The notes under the pieces were generated by a model, which worked only from the letters and a program-made list of their open reading frames with translations, did not search any database and was not told where the DNA came from. Shown piece after piece: positions 1 to 6,262 of a stretch of DNA of 7,415 nucleotides; positions within the stretch are counted from its first letter, which is position 1, and every line of letters starts with the position of its first letter. This DNA is from Verrucomicrobiales bacterium (GTDB lineage: Bacteria; Verrucomicrobiota; Verrucomicrobiia; Verrucomicrobiales; Verrucomicrobiaceae): the NCBI GenBank assembly GCA_003453085.1, contig DMMK01000196.1:1-7415 (forward strand), written 5' to 3'. A program made the position numbers and the translations under genes.

Positions 1-228
1 GAGCAGCACGACGGCGCCACGATCATTCCTGTTTCGGGGTTGGTGAAAGAGAAGGCGAACAGTTTTGTCTTCATGCATGTCAATGGCAAGGCCGTCAAAA
101 CAGCCGTGAAGCCCGGCTTTAATGACGGAGTGAATGTCGAGATTCCTGAACTGAAGCCTGAAGATCTCATCCTGTTGCCGGGGGCGGTGCCTTTGACAGA
201 CGGGCAGGAGGTGACGGTGAAACCCTGA
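1..228 (+). CDS. RND-type efflux periplasmic adaptor subunit (C-terminal fragment)
   Basis: Only the last 75 codons are present; the reading frame is open from base 1 and ends at TGA 226-228. The translated end has the usual close of HlyD/AcrA-type membrane fusion proteins: an IPVSGLVKE strand, then SFVFMHVNGKAVKTAVKPG, a GFNDGVNVEI segment and a final LTDGQEVTV strand, which together match the membrane-proximal domain. In this family the adaptor sits in the periplasm and bridges an inner-membrane pump to an outer membrane channel. The following TolC-family gene starts 76 bases downstream on the same strand, so the two are probably co-transcribed. The pump gene is not visible and is presumably upstream. 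An adaptor for an ABC (MacB-like) pump cannot be excluded from this fragment. TTG at 40 is an internal codon, not a start. Confidence 0.85.
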   Translation, partial: EQHDGATIIPVSGLVKEKANSFVFMHVNGKAVKTAVKPGFNDGVNVEIPELKPEDLILLPGAVPLTDGQEVTVKP

Positions 229-304
229 GAACCTCCGGCAAAAACATGTGGTGAAAGCTCGCCAGCAGGGCCGATCAGCTATTTTTAAGCCGCCTTATTT
301 GACC

Positions 305-1582
305 ATGAAAATCCTTTTGTATTTTTTGTTAGCATCCATTGCTGCAGCAGAGCCTATGCATGTCAGCCTGCCCACGGTGATGAAGCTGGCTGGGGCGAAC
401 AATGACGAGATCGAGCAGGCCCGGGTGAAGCATACGGAGATCATTGCAGAGTCCAAGCAGGCCTGGCAGCGCTTTTGGCCCACCTTTTCTTTGAATGCCG
501 GTTATCGCGGGCATGAAGGGCGGGTGCAGGACATTGGCGGGGCGGTTTTTGATGCTCGCAAACAGCAGTACACGGTTGGTACCGCGGTGATGATTGACTG
601 GTCTCCTGGCGACATTTATTACAGCGCTTTGGCTGCCAAACAAAAAGCCTTGGCGGCGGAGCACTTGGCTGAAAAGGCTCGTCGTGACATCGTTCAGGAA
701 GCGGTGGTGCGTTATTATGATCTCCTCGCTGCGGAGGCGGACATGGCCGTCATCGAAGATGACCTCCGCCTAACCGAAGATTATGCAGGTCAGCTCGGTG
801 GGGCGGTTGATGCAGGCACAGCTTTTCGTGCCGACCTTCTGCGTGTGAAGACGCAGGTGAGCCGGGCTAAGATCAGCATGCGCCAGGGGCAGGAAAAACG
901 TGATCTGGCTGCGGCGGCGCTGGCTGAAATTTTACGCCTGGCTCCGGAGACGGCTTTGCGTCCAGCCAAGGCTGACCTCGTTCCGGTGAGCCTGATGAGC
1001 ACCCGGGGAGTGGCCACGCTCATCTCCCAGGCCAGTCAGAACCGGCCTGAGATGCGGGCAGTGGGGGCGGCGCATACTGCGGCGGCTCTGGAAAGTGACC
1101 GCACCCGTGTGGCCCCCATCATCCCCAGTGTGCAGGCAGGTTACAGCGTCGGCGGGCTCGGGGGATCCTATGCGGGTGAGTTTGGCAATTTCAGTGACCA
1201 GCAGGACTTTTTTGTGGGCCTGGGATGGAAGATCGGTCCAGGCGGCTTATTTGATCGCCAACGACAGAAAATCGCCGATGCCAGGGAGCAAGGCATCACT
1301 CTAAAAACGAACCAGGTCAAAGCGGCTATTGGCCGTGAGGTGGTGGAGGCCGTGTTGAAGGCTCAGTCAGCCAAGGATCAATTGGCGATCAATGATGAGG
1401 CCGTGAGTGCTGCTGAAGAGATGGTAAAGCTGGCCAAAGACCGCCAGGCGAGCCAGCTCGGCGTGGTGTTGGAGTATCTCCTCGCCCGTGAGGAGCTGAC
1501 CCGCGCCCGTCAAGGCCGAGTCAAGTCCGTGACGGAGTTTAACAAAGCCCAGCACGAATTGAAGAGGGCCGTGGGCAAGTAG
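305..1582 (+). CDS. TolC-family outer membrane efflux protein
   Basis: Predicted 425-residue outer membrane factor, the exit channel of a tripartite exporter that would dock with the adaptor encoded just upstream. I chose ATG 305 because it opens directly into a signal peptide (MKILLYFLLASIAAA, likely cut after residue 15). The longer frame from GTG 248 would bury that peptide behind 19 polar residues. No clear Shine-Dalgarno sequence precedes either start. There is no lipobox cysteine, so this is not a NodT-type lipoprotein. The protein shows the two-fold OEP layout. The first half has beta segments (SLNAGYRGHEG, YTVGTAVMIDWSP) flanking long Ala/Glu/Lys-rich helices with 'VRYYDLLAAEAD' and 'FRADLLRVKTQVSRAK'. 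The second half repeats this with 'NRPEMRA', beta segments (PSVQAGYSVGG, DFFVGLGWKIGPGGLFD) and 'LEYLLAREELTRAR'. Length and motifs fit the family (about 400-500 residues). The exported substrate cannot be told from sequence. Confidence 0.9.
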   Translation: MKILLYFLLASIAAAEPMHVSLPTVMKLAGANNDEIEQARVKHTEIIAESKQAWQRFWPTFSLNAGYRGHEGRVQDIGGAVFDARKQQYTVGTAVMIDWSPGDIYYSALAAKQKALAAEHLAEKARRDIVQEAVVRYYDLLAAEADMAVIEDDLRLTEDYAGQLGGAVDAGTAFRADLLRVKTQVSRAKISMRQGQEKRDLAAAALAEILRLAPETALRPAKADLVPVSLMSTRGVATLISQASQNRPEMRAVGAAHTAAALESDRTRVAPIIPSVQAGYSVGGLGGSYAGEFGNFSDQQDFFVGLGWKIGPGGLFDRQRQKIADAREQGITLKTNQVKAAIGREVVEAVLKAQSAKDQLAINDEAVSAAEEMVKLAKDRQASQLGVVLEYLLAREELTRARQGRVKSVTEFNKAQHELKRAVGK

Positions 1583-1611
1583 GGTGATGCAGAGACGATG
1601 ATCTGGCGCAA

Positions 1612-1636
1612 TTCAGCGACAGTTTCTGTCGTTGAA
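1612..1636. promoter_or_regulatory. 11-bp inverted repeat between efflux gene and sulfatase
   Basis: The left arm TTCAGCGACAG (1612-1622) and right arm CTGTCGTTGAA (1626-1636) are complementary over 11 positions with one G:T pair, around a TTT spacer. As RNA it would be a stable hairpin. No T-run follows on either strand, so it is not a classical intrinsic terminator. It lies 30 bases after the outer membrane factor stop and 41 bases before the preferred sulfatase ATG. That position suits a transcript-end or stability hairpin, or a palindromic operator for the sulfatase. The structure is seen directly; the function is inferred. Confidence 0.5.
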
Positions 1637-1676
1637 CAGGCGGCGCTCCGGCGGATGCTGGGGAGCCCCCTTTCTC

Positions 1677-3152
1677 ATGCGACTGCTTTTCCTTTCCCTC
1701 CTCGCTCTTAGCCTGTCTTCGGTGCCGCTGCTGGCTAAAGCCCTGCGGCCCAATGTCATCCTCATCGTCGCGGATGATCTGGGCTATTCCGATCTCGGTT
1801 GTTATGGCTCGAAAACCATCCGCACGCCGAACCTGGATCGTCTGGCCGCAGAGGGCACCCGGTTCACGTCTTTTTATGTGGCCCAGGCAGTATGCAGTGC
1901 CTCGCGCGCTGCACTGATGACGGGCTGTTATCCAAACCGAGTGGGCATGCAGGGTGCGCTGAACCACACCAGCAAAGAGGGCATCAACCCTGACGAGTTT
2001 CTTCTGCCGGAACTCTTCAAACAGCGTGGTTATAGCACAGCCATTCATGGCAAATGGCACCTGGGCACGGCGGCGATGTTTCACCCCATGAAGCATGGTT
2101 TTGACGAGTTCTGGGGCATCCCTTATTCCAACGACAACAGTAAGTTTCACCCCTCGCTCGCCGCTGAGATGCCACCGCTGCCGCTCTATGAGGATGAAAC
2201 CGTGGAGCAGGTGGATCCTGATCAAAGCCAGTTCACCCGTCGTATCACCGAGAAGGCCGTCAGCTTCATCCGTCGCAATGAGAAGAAGCCCTTTTTCCTC
2301 TATGTGCCTCACGTCATGCCGCACGTGCCCATCTTTGCTTCAGATCGCTTCAAGGGGCAGTCGCCGCACGGTTTGTATGCCGATGTGGTAGAGGAACTGG
2401 ACTGGAGTGTGGGCATGATCCTCGCTGCCGTCCAGCAAGCGGGCGTGGCGGATAACACCCTCATCCTTTTCATGTCTGATAACGGGCCCTTCCTCAGCTA
2501 TGGCAACCATGCAGGTAATGCCGCCCCTCTGCGCGAGGGCAAGCTGACGAGTTATGAAGGTGGCGTGCGAGTCCCCTTCATTGCCCGCTGGCCCGGCCAA
2601 GTGCCCGCTGGAAAGGTGAATGACGAACTCTTCACGGCCATGGATCTCATGCCCACCTTCCAGGCCTGGCGTGAGGATGCCGAACCTGTCGCCCCTGTGA
2701 AAACGCAGGATGGCAAGGATGTGACGGACCTCTTGTTAGGCAAAGAAGGGGCGAAAAGCCCGCATGAAGCCATCGTTATCTATGCCGGTGGCGAGCTCCA
2801 GGCCATCCGCAGTGGCGAGTGGAAACTCCACTTTGCCCATCCTTACATCACCCCTCACGAAACGCCCGGTCGCGATGGAAAACCTTCGAACTGGGAGAAC
2901 ATGAAACCCGCCGCCATCACCCAATCCGGCATCGAAGGCATCGCCACCCGCCACGGCTACAAAGTCGCCCAGCAACCCCTAGCCCTGTATCATCTCAAAG
3001 AGGACATCGGCGAGCTCACCGACGTCAGCGCCGCTCACCCAAACATCGTTGAGCGCCTACAAAAACTTGCCGAGCCTTTTCGCCAGCAGCTTGGCGACAG
3101 CTTGACGCAGACCGTGGGCACCGAAGTTCGCCCCCTGGGCCGGGCGGAGTGA
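1677..3152 (+). CDS. Exported sulfatase (arylsulfatase A-like, type I, formylglycine-dependent)
   Basis: Predicted 491-residue sulfatase that hydrolyses sulfate esters, probably on a sulfated glycan, in the periplasm or outside the cell. ATG 1677 is preferred because it starts a signal peptide (MRLLFLSLLALSLSSVPLLAKA); a GGGGAG at 1660-1665 lies 11 bases upstream. The in-frame TTG 1632 falls inside an inverted repeat. Numbering from ATG 1677, the family's active-site set is present. These are the metal-binding pair D33-D34 in 'NVILIVADDLGYSDLGCYG', the modification motif C73-S-A-S-R77 (codons 1893-1907), 'GKWHLG' with K126 and H128, 'PHVMPHVP' with H216, 'MSDNG' with D268 and N269, and K289 in 'REGK' before 'SYEGGVRVP'. 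The C-terminal region ('AIRSGEWKLHFAHPY', 'LALYHLKEDIGELTDV') is the usual small C-terminal subdomain. Cys73 must be converted to formylglycine by a maturase not encoded here. Ala replaces the common Pro of C-x-P-x-R, a tolerated variant. The substrate cannot be assigned. Confidence 0.95.
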   Translation: MRLLFLSLLALSLSSVPLLAKALRPNVILIVADDLGYSDLGCYGSKTIRTPNLDRLAAEGTRFTSFYVAQAVCSASRAALMTGCYPNRVGMQGALNHTSKEGINPDEFLLPELFKQRGYSTAIHGKWHLGTAAMFHPMKHGFDEFWGIPYSNDNSKFHPSLAAEMPPLPLYEDETVEQVDPDQSQFTRRITEKAVSFIRRNEKKPFFLYVPHVMPHVPIFASDRFKGQSPHGLYADVVEELDWSVGMILAAVQQAGVADNTLILFMSDNGPFLSYGNHAGNAAPLREGKLTSYEGGVRVPFIARWPGQVPAGKVNDELFTAMDLMPTFQAWREDAEPVAPVKTQDGKDVTDLLLGKEGAKSPHEAIVIYAGGELQAIRSGEWKLHFAHPYITPHETPGRDGKPSNWENMKPAAITQSGIEGIATRHGYKVAQQPLALYHLKEDIGELTDVSAAHPNIVERLQKLAEPFRQQLGDSLTQTVGTEVRPLGRAE

Positions 3153-3266
3153 TCATAGTAAGCTCCATTGGAGTCTAGACCCGCGCTGAGATCCATCTGA
3201 AGGCACTTTTTCGTCAGCGAGGACGTGCCAGGAGTTGGTCTTCAGCCCACTTCGAAGAACGCCAAA
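3153..3266. other. Convergent intergenic spacer without a clear terminator
   Basis: This spacer separates the 3' ends of the sulfatase (+) and the triple-module gene (-). I find only weak pairing: a CTCC/GGAG mini-stem near 3163-3173, and GGCA/TGCC plus CGTC/GACG arms with a bulge around 3201-3231. Neither is followed by a T-run. No open reading frame or RNA gene is evident. Termination of both genes may be factor-dependent. Confidence 0.4.
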
Positions 3267-6092
3267 TCACTTTTCGTTGTCCACGACAGCCGCTTCTAAA
3301 ACGGCAATGTGGAGAATGTCATTCTCTTCATACTCTGGCTTCCCCATCGGTTTCCAGACCGCCAAAATACGGGTCGTGCCGCTGGCCATGGTGAGGCTAG
3401 TATTGATGGTTTCGAAATGAAAGTCAGCGAGGGGATAACCAACGCCTGCCGCGGCATCTTTTGGCGTCAGGCTTGCGAGATGGGAGACGGGCGGTGCCGT
3501 GTGATGTTCTGGAGCGAGGTTGATATTTATGGTCGTGCCATCAGCAAGTACCATAGGATCTATTTCCATCCGTGATCCGACACCCCGCACTTCTGGAATG
3601 ACACTTGTTTTGCCGCCTTCCTCTTTATTGAACGTTAATGTTTGGAGATGCTCGCGGATGTGTTCCATCGTTGCCCTCTGTCCTGCGCGGGTTACCATCC
3701 GCAGTGTCTCCACGGTTACTGTTTCACCTTTGGTCAGGCCTTCTGACAATTGCTTCAATTCCTCGGAGTGATCGGCATACAGGGCAGAACGGGTTAGGAT
3801 CTCCCGAATCAAATCTCCTTTGGCCTCAAACAAATGCAGATTAAAAAAGACATCTTTGGGCCCATGATAATCATGGCATGCACCAATGAGTCCCTCGGCC
3901 ATGTTGATATTGGCAAGCGTGTTGGTGAGTATCAGTTCATCGCTCCCCGCCACATAGATTACCTTGCTGCCTTCTGGCATGGGAATGGTCGCCGCTTTCA
4001 AGATTTCGAAAGCCATCTGATTGCGAGTTTTCTTCACCGGTGTGGAATCTTTGGGTGCATTCCACAGGCTCAAGAAGTCCGAGCTAACCGGAATGGTACG
4101 GGCGACCATTATTTGCTTCCCATTCACTGACTGACTTTTGAGCAGAGGTGTTGGCTTCTGTGCTTCTTCAGCGGAAGTTGACTTCAAGACATCAACTGTC
4201 ACAACAGCCAGTTCTAGCACGTCTTGAGTCTCTAATTCGGGGCTGCCGCGTGGATGCCAGGCTGCGACGATCCGGGATTGTCCTGCAGCAAAGATTGTCG
4301 AAGTTTTGACGCTGGCCTCATGAAAGTCGTGGCGAGTGATTTCATAATCTGTTTTTGAAGCAGGATCATACAGGTTTTCTTTCCAGCTTGTAGGGGGCGC
4401 AGTCTGCCAAGTAAACTCGCCTGAAAGGTGCACCGAATGGCCGTCCGGGCTGATCACGGGCTCCGCCTGCCACAGGGTGCCTAACGGCGTTGTCTCCGGG
4501 GTAATGGCTGGCCCTGGATGACCTGTCCAGGCAACCTCGCCAATTGAGTTATGCTCACGCACCGCTTGGCTTTTGCATTTGGTGCCGGAGTTGGCTTGAA
4601 GGTAGGTGGTACTGACCCAGTGTGCCTCACCACGAGAGACGGCGGTATGCATTTGCTTCAGCAAATTGGATTGATCACTCTGCCCCTGACTGTCACTGAG
4701 AGCCCGGCGTAAAAGAGGGCCGGGTCCGCGCAAAATGTTCAAGGTTAGACCTGTGGTTTTGGGCAGAGATTGCCACTGTTCAGCGACCCATTGCTGGATG
4801 ATGTCCATCGTTTCAAGATTCGCCTCCACCGTAAGATGCCGGGGTTCTGTGATTGCTGCCTGGCTTTTTTCAGGCAGCTCAATGGAATGTGCTCGCAGAA
4901 TCCCTGCGGCGGTCATCTCGTTTTCATTTAGCATGTGACGGACTTCCAGCCAGTTGGAATTAGGCAGTGTGAAGGTGTGCTTGATCAGGGCGTCAGGCTG
5001 GTTCAAATCTATCTGGACAACGTCGGGATGCTCTTTGGGAAGCGGTTTGACGGTGATGATCTCTGCCGTGACAAAAAGGGCTTGCAAGAGGTCAGCTTTG
5101 ATTTGCTCAGGAGAAGTCTGAACTTTTTGAAGTGAGAGCAATTGGCTATGGCCTGTTTTAATCCGAATAGAGGTTCTGATGCTGCTGTTATGGCTTTGAG
5201 GGACCGTCATTTTCAGTACATCGCCTGTCGCAGCTTCGCGAAATTGAGCGTGGGCTTGAGTGATTGGTGATGTGGAGAATTCAGGGTCGATATTCAGGCT
5301 CACGTAGGGTGAGCCTGATTGAATGGAAGACTCAATTTCCAGGCGAAAGCCAAGCGGCCATCTGACAGACTTTACTGTTGAGTTTCCTTTGTGATCTAGC
5401 TCAATTTCAGATGAGGTCAGGCACCGGGTCACTGCCTCGAGGGAAGATCTTTGTCCTGATTCTGTCAAAAGATGCCCCGTGTGCAGTACCTGGACCTGAG
5501 ATTCTGGCCGTTCAGCTTCTAACAGCAAGTTTTTTAGATCCAGACTCTTGTCCACTGAGTCCTTGGAAGGGCTCGCGAGGCTGCGCAAAACGGGCCCGGG
5601 TGCCTGGATGAGGTGGATCGTGATGGCTATGGTCGCAGGGGGACGCTGGCCTTCGATGATGTGCTGGATGATATCTAGGTAATGCGCTTCATGCCGAACA
5701 TGCAGACGGTGATTGATCGGATCTAAAAAGGCCGCCGCACCTGGAGGGAAGGGGATGTCTGCATGTTCCAAGAACGCTCGGGTGCTTTGAAGAAACCGTA
5801 CCCTTGGAAGATCTGTCTCTGTGGAATTTGAATTAATTTTACTAGGTCCAGAGCTAAACGGATCATCCGTGGCTGCTGGCGTTGGCCACACAAGTCCACT
5901 TTTTTCTTCATGTTTGGCGTCCCACACAAAGCTGGGAGAAACATCGTAGATGCGGGTTTCCATATGGGGCGTAGTAAATCCTCCATTAGCGATGACCTTC
6001 TTTTCTAGAAGCGAGGGAACCCTGGCAGGTTCTGCCGAAAGCAGATTGAGTGGCAGCCAAGCCGCGAGGATAAGAGCCCATTTACGAATCAT
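3267..6092 (-). CDS. Exported protein with three secretin-like modules, function unknown
   Basis: Predicted 941-residue exported protein starting at ATG 6092-6090. The N-terminus is a signal peptide (MIRKWALILAAWLPLNLLSA, likely cut after residue 20). The rest is three divergent copies of one module at residues 44-349, 368-636 and 661-937. Each has four parts in order: (1) an opening strand (METRIYDVSPSFV / LIKHTFTLPNSNWL / MVARTIPVSSDFL); (2) a KH/N1-like unit (FLEHADIPFPPGAAAFL / ILRAHSIELPEKSQAAI / ILKAATIPMPEGSKVIY, then LHVRHEAHYLDII and equivalents); (3) an APGPVLRSL / GPGPLLRRAL / AKGDLIREIL segment; (4) a beta region resembling part of a secretin domain, best kept in module 3 (AGQRATM at 803, VRGVGSRMEIDPMVLADGTT at 835, INTSLTMASGTTRIL at 896, closing DILHIAVLEAAVV). 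The pattern recalls verrucomicrobial secretin-like proteins; this is from memory, not a search. I see no obvious membrane-gate region and no lipobox. No pilus or type II secretion genes are adjacent. An assembled pore, a periplasmic scaffold or a surface protein are all possible. Confidence 0.8.
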   Translation of the reverse strand: MIRKWALILAAWLPLNLLSAEPARVPSLLEKKVIANGGFTTPHMETRIYDVSPSFVWDAKHEEKSGLVWPTPAATDDPFSSGPSKINSNSTETDLPRVRFLQSTRAFLEHADIPFPPGAAAFLDPINHRLHVRHEAHYLDIIQHIIEGQRPPATIAITIHLIQAPGPVLRSLASPSKDSVDKSLDLKNLLLEAERPESQVQVLHTGHLLTESGQRSSLEAVTRCLTSSEIELDHKGNSTVKSVRWPLGFRLEIESSIQSGSPYVSLNIDPEFSTSPITQAHAQFREAATGDVLKMTVPQSHNSSIRTSIRIKTGHSQLLSLQKVQTSPEQIKADLLQALFVTAEIITVKPLPKEHPDVVQIDLNQPDALIKHTFTLPNSNWLEVRHMLNENEMTAAGILRAHSIELPEKSQAAITEPRHLTVEANLETMDIIQQWVAEQWQSLPKTTGLTLNILRGPGPLLRRALSDSQGQSDQSNLLKQMHTAVSRGEAHWVSTTYLQANSGTKCKSQAVREHNSIGEVAWTGHPGPAITPETTPLGTLWQAEPVISPDGHSVHLSGEFTWQTAPPTSWKENLYDPASKTDYEITRHDFHEASVKTSTIFAAGQSRIVAAWHPRGSPELETQDVLELAVVTVDVLKSTSAEEAQKPTPLLKSQSVNGKQIMVARTIPVSSDFLSLWNAPKDSTPVKKTRNQMAFEILKAATIPMPEGSKVIYVAGSDELILTNTLANINMAEGLIGACHDYHGPKDVFFNLHLFEAKGDLIREILTRSALYADHSEELKQLSEGLTKGETVTVETLRMVTRAGQRATMEHIREHLQTLTFNKEEGGKTSVIPEVRGVGSRMEIDPMVLADGTTININLAPEHHTAPPVSHLASLTPKDAAAGVGYPLADFHFETINTSLTMASGTTRILAVWKPMGKPEYEENDILHIAVLEAAVVDNEK
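3282..4112 (-). repeat. Secretin-like module 3 of the triple-module protein (closest to secretins)
   Basis: Residues 661-937. Contains MVARTIPVSSDFL, ILKAATIPMPEGSK, 'LILTNTLANINMAEGLI', AKGDLIREIL, AGQRATM, 'GVGSRMEIDPMVLADGT', 'INTSLTMASGTTRILAVW' and DILHIAVLEAAVV. The order 'GQRAT ... VG..ME..P...DGT ... T.....SG.T.IL' parallels the core of bacterial secretin domains. Confidence 0.65.
4185..4991 (-). repeat. Secretin-like module 2 of the triple-module protein (most divergent)
   Basis: Residues 368-636. Contains IKHTFTLPNSNWL, ILRAHSIELPEKSQ, LTVEANLETMDIIQQWV, GPGPLLRRAL, 'LGTLWQAEPVISPDG' at 537, 'SVKTSTIFAAGQSRIVAAWHP' split at 594-614, and closing DVLELAVVTVDVL. The GQR motif of the other modules is replaced by SGTKCK at about 502. 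Confidence 0.6.
5046..5963 (-). repeat. Secretin-like module 1 of the triple-module protein
   Basis: Residues 44-349. Contains METRIYDVSPSFV, the best-kept 'IPFPPGAAAFLDP' and 'LHVRHEAHYLDIIQHII' of the three, APGPVLRSL, a GQR motif (SGQRSSLEA at 212), 'LGFRLEIESSIQSG' at 247 and closing LLQALFVTAEIITV. A Ser/Thr/Asp-rich insert (about residues 58-96) separates the opening strand from the KH-like unit and is missing from the other copies. Confidence 0.6.
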
Positions 6093-6138
6093 GCTGCGAG
6101 TGTATCGGCAAAAACGAGGGGCGGTCGAGTCGAATCAT
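6082..6138 (-). other. Possible 18-codon leader ORF overlapping the triple-module gene start
   Basis: On the minus strand an ATG at 6138-6136 opens an 18-residue frame (MIRLDRPSFLPIHSQHDS) that ends at TAA 6084-6082, overlapping the first 11 bases of the 941-codon gene in another frame. Both starts share the octamer ATGATTCG, 46 bases apart. An AAGGAG lies at 6161-6156, but 17 bases before this ATG, which is too far for an ordinary ribosome binding site. It could be a coupled leader or chance. No Shine-Dalgarno sequence directly precedes the main ATG. Confidence 0.15.
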
Positions 6139-6198
6139 GGGCTTGCTTCTGGGATCTCCTTGCAGCGCAACTCCGCTGTATGCATTAAGCAGGCAGGC

Positions 6199-6242
6199 TA
6201 AAATAAAAAACGTCCAACCTGCTTTCGCGGGCTGGACGTTTT
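6199..6242 (-). terminator. Intrinsic terminator of dapL
   Basis: Read on the minus strand, the arm AACGTCCAGCCCGC (6240-6227) and the arm GCAGGTTGGACGTT (6222-6209) pair over 14 positions with one A:C mismatch and one G:U, closed by a GAAA tetraloop. The run TTTTT-A-TTTT follows. The hairpin begins 22 bases after the dapL stop. The opposite strand has only a TTTT after the hairpin, so it is mainly a minus-strand terminator. It insulates the triple-module gene from dapL transcription. Confidence 0.92.
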
Positions 6243-6262
6243 AAATACGAACTAACCAATGA

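Noticed and set aside
248..304. Upstream GTG start for the TolC-family gene
   Set aside because: It would put 19 polar and basic residues in front of an otherwise well-formed signal peptide starting at ATG 305, and no ribosome binding site supports it.
1632..1676. Upstream TTG start for the sulfatase
   Set aside because: The TTG lies inside the right arm of the inverted repeat. ATG 1677 begins the signal peptide directly and has a GGGGAG upstream.
1539..2324. 261-codon open frame on the minus strand
   Set aside because: It is antisense to the clearly real sulfatase and the 3' end of the outer membrane factor. The His/Arg/Gly-rich translation shows no domain or signal and is a shadow of GC-rich coding DNA.
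3201..3231. Possible bidirectional terminator in the convergent spacer
   Set aside because: The GGCA/TGCC and CGTC/GACG arms pair only with a large bulge, and no T-run follows on either strand.
3834..4130. 98-codon plus-strand open frame inside the triple-module gene
   Set aside because: It is antisense to a long repeat-structured coding frame with a signal peptide, and its translation shows no recognisable features.
6156..6161. AAGGAG on the minus strand as ribosome binding site of the triple-module gene
   Set aside because: It lies 63 bases from the ATG at 6092 and 17 from the possible leader ATG, outside the usual spacing for either.
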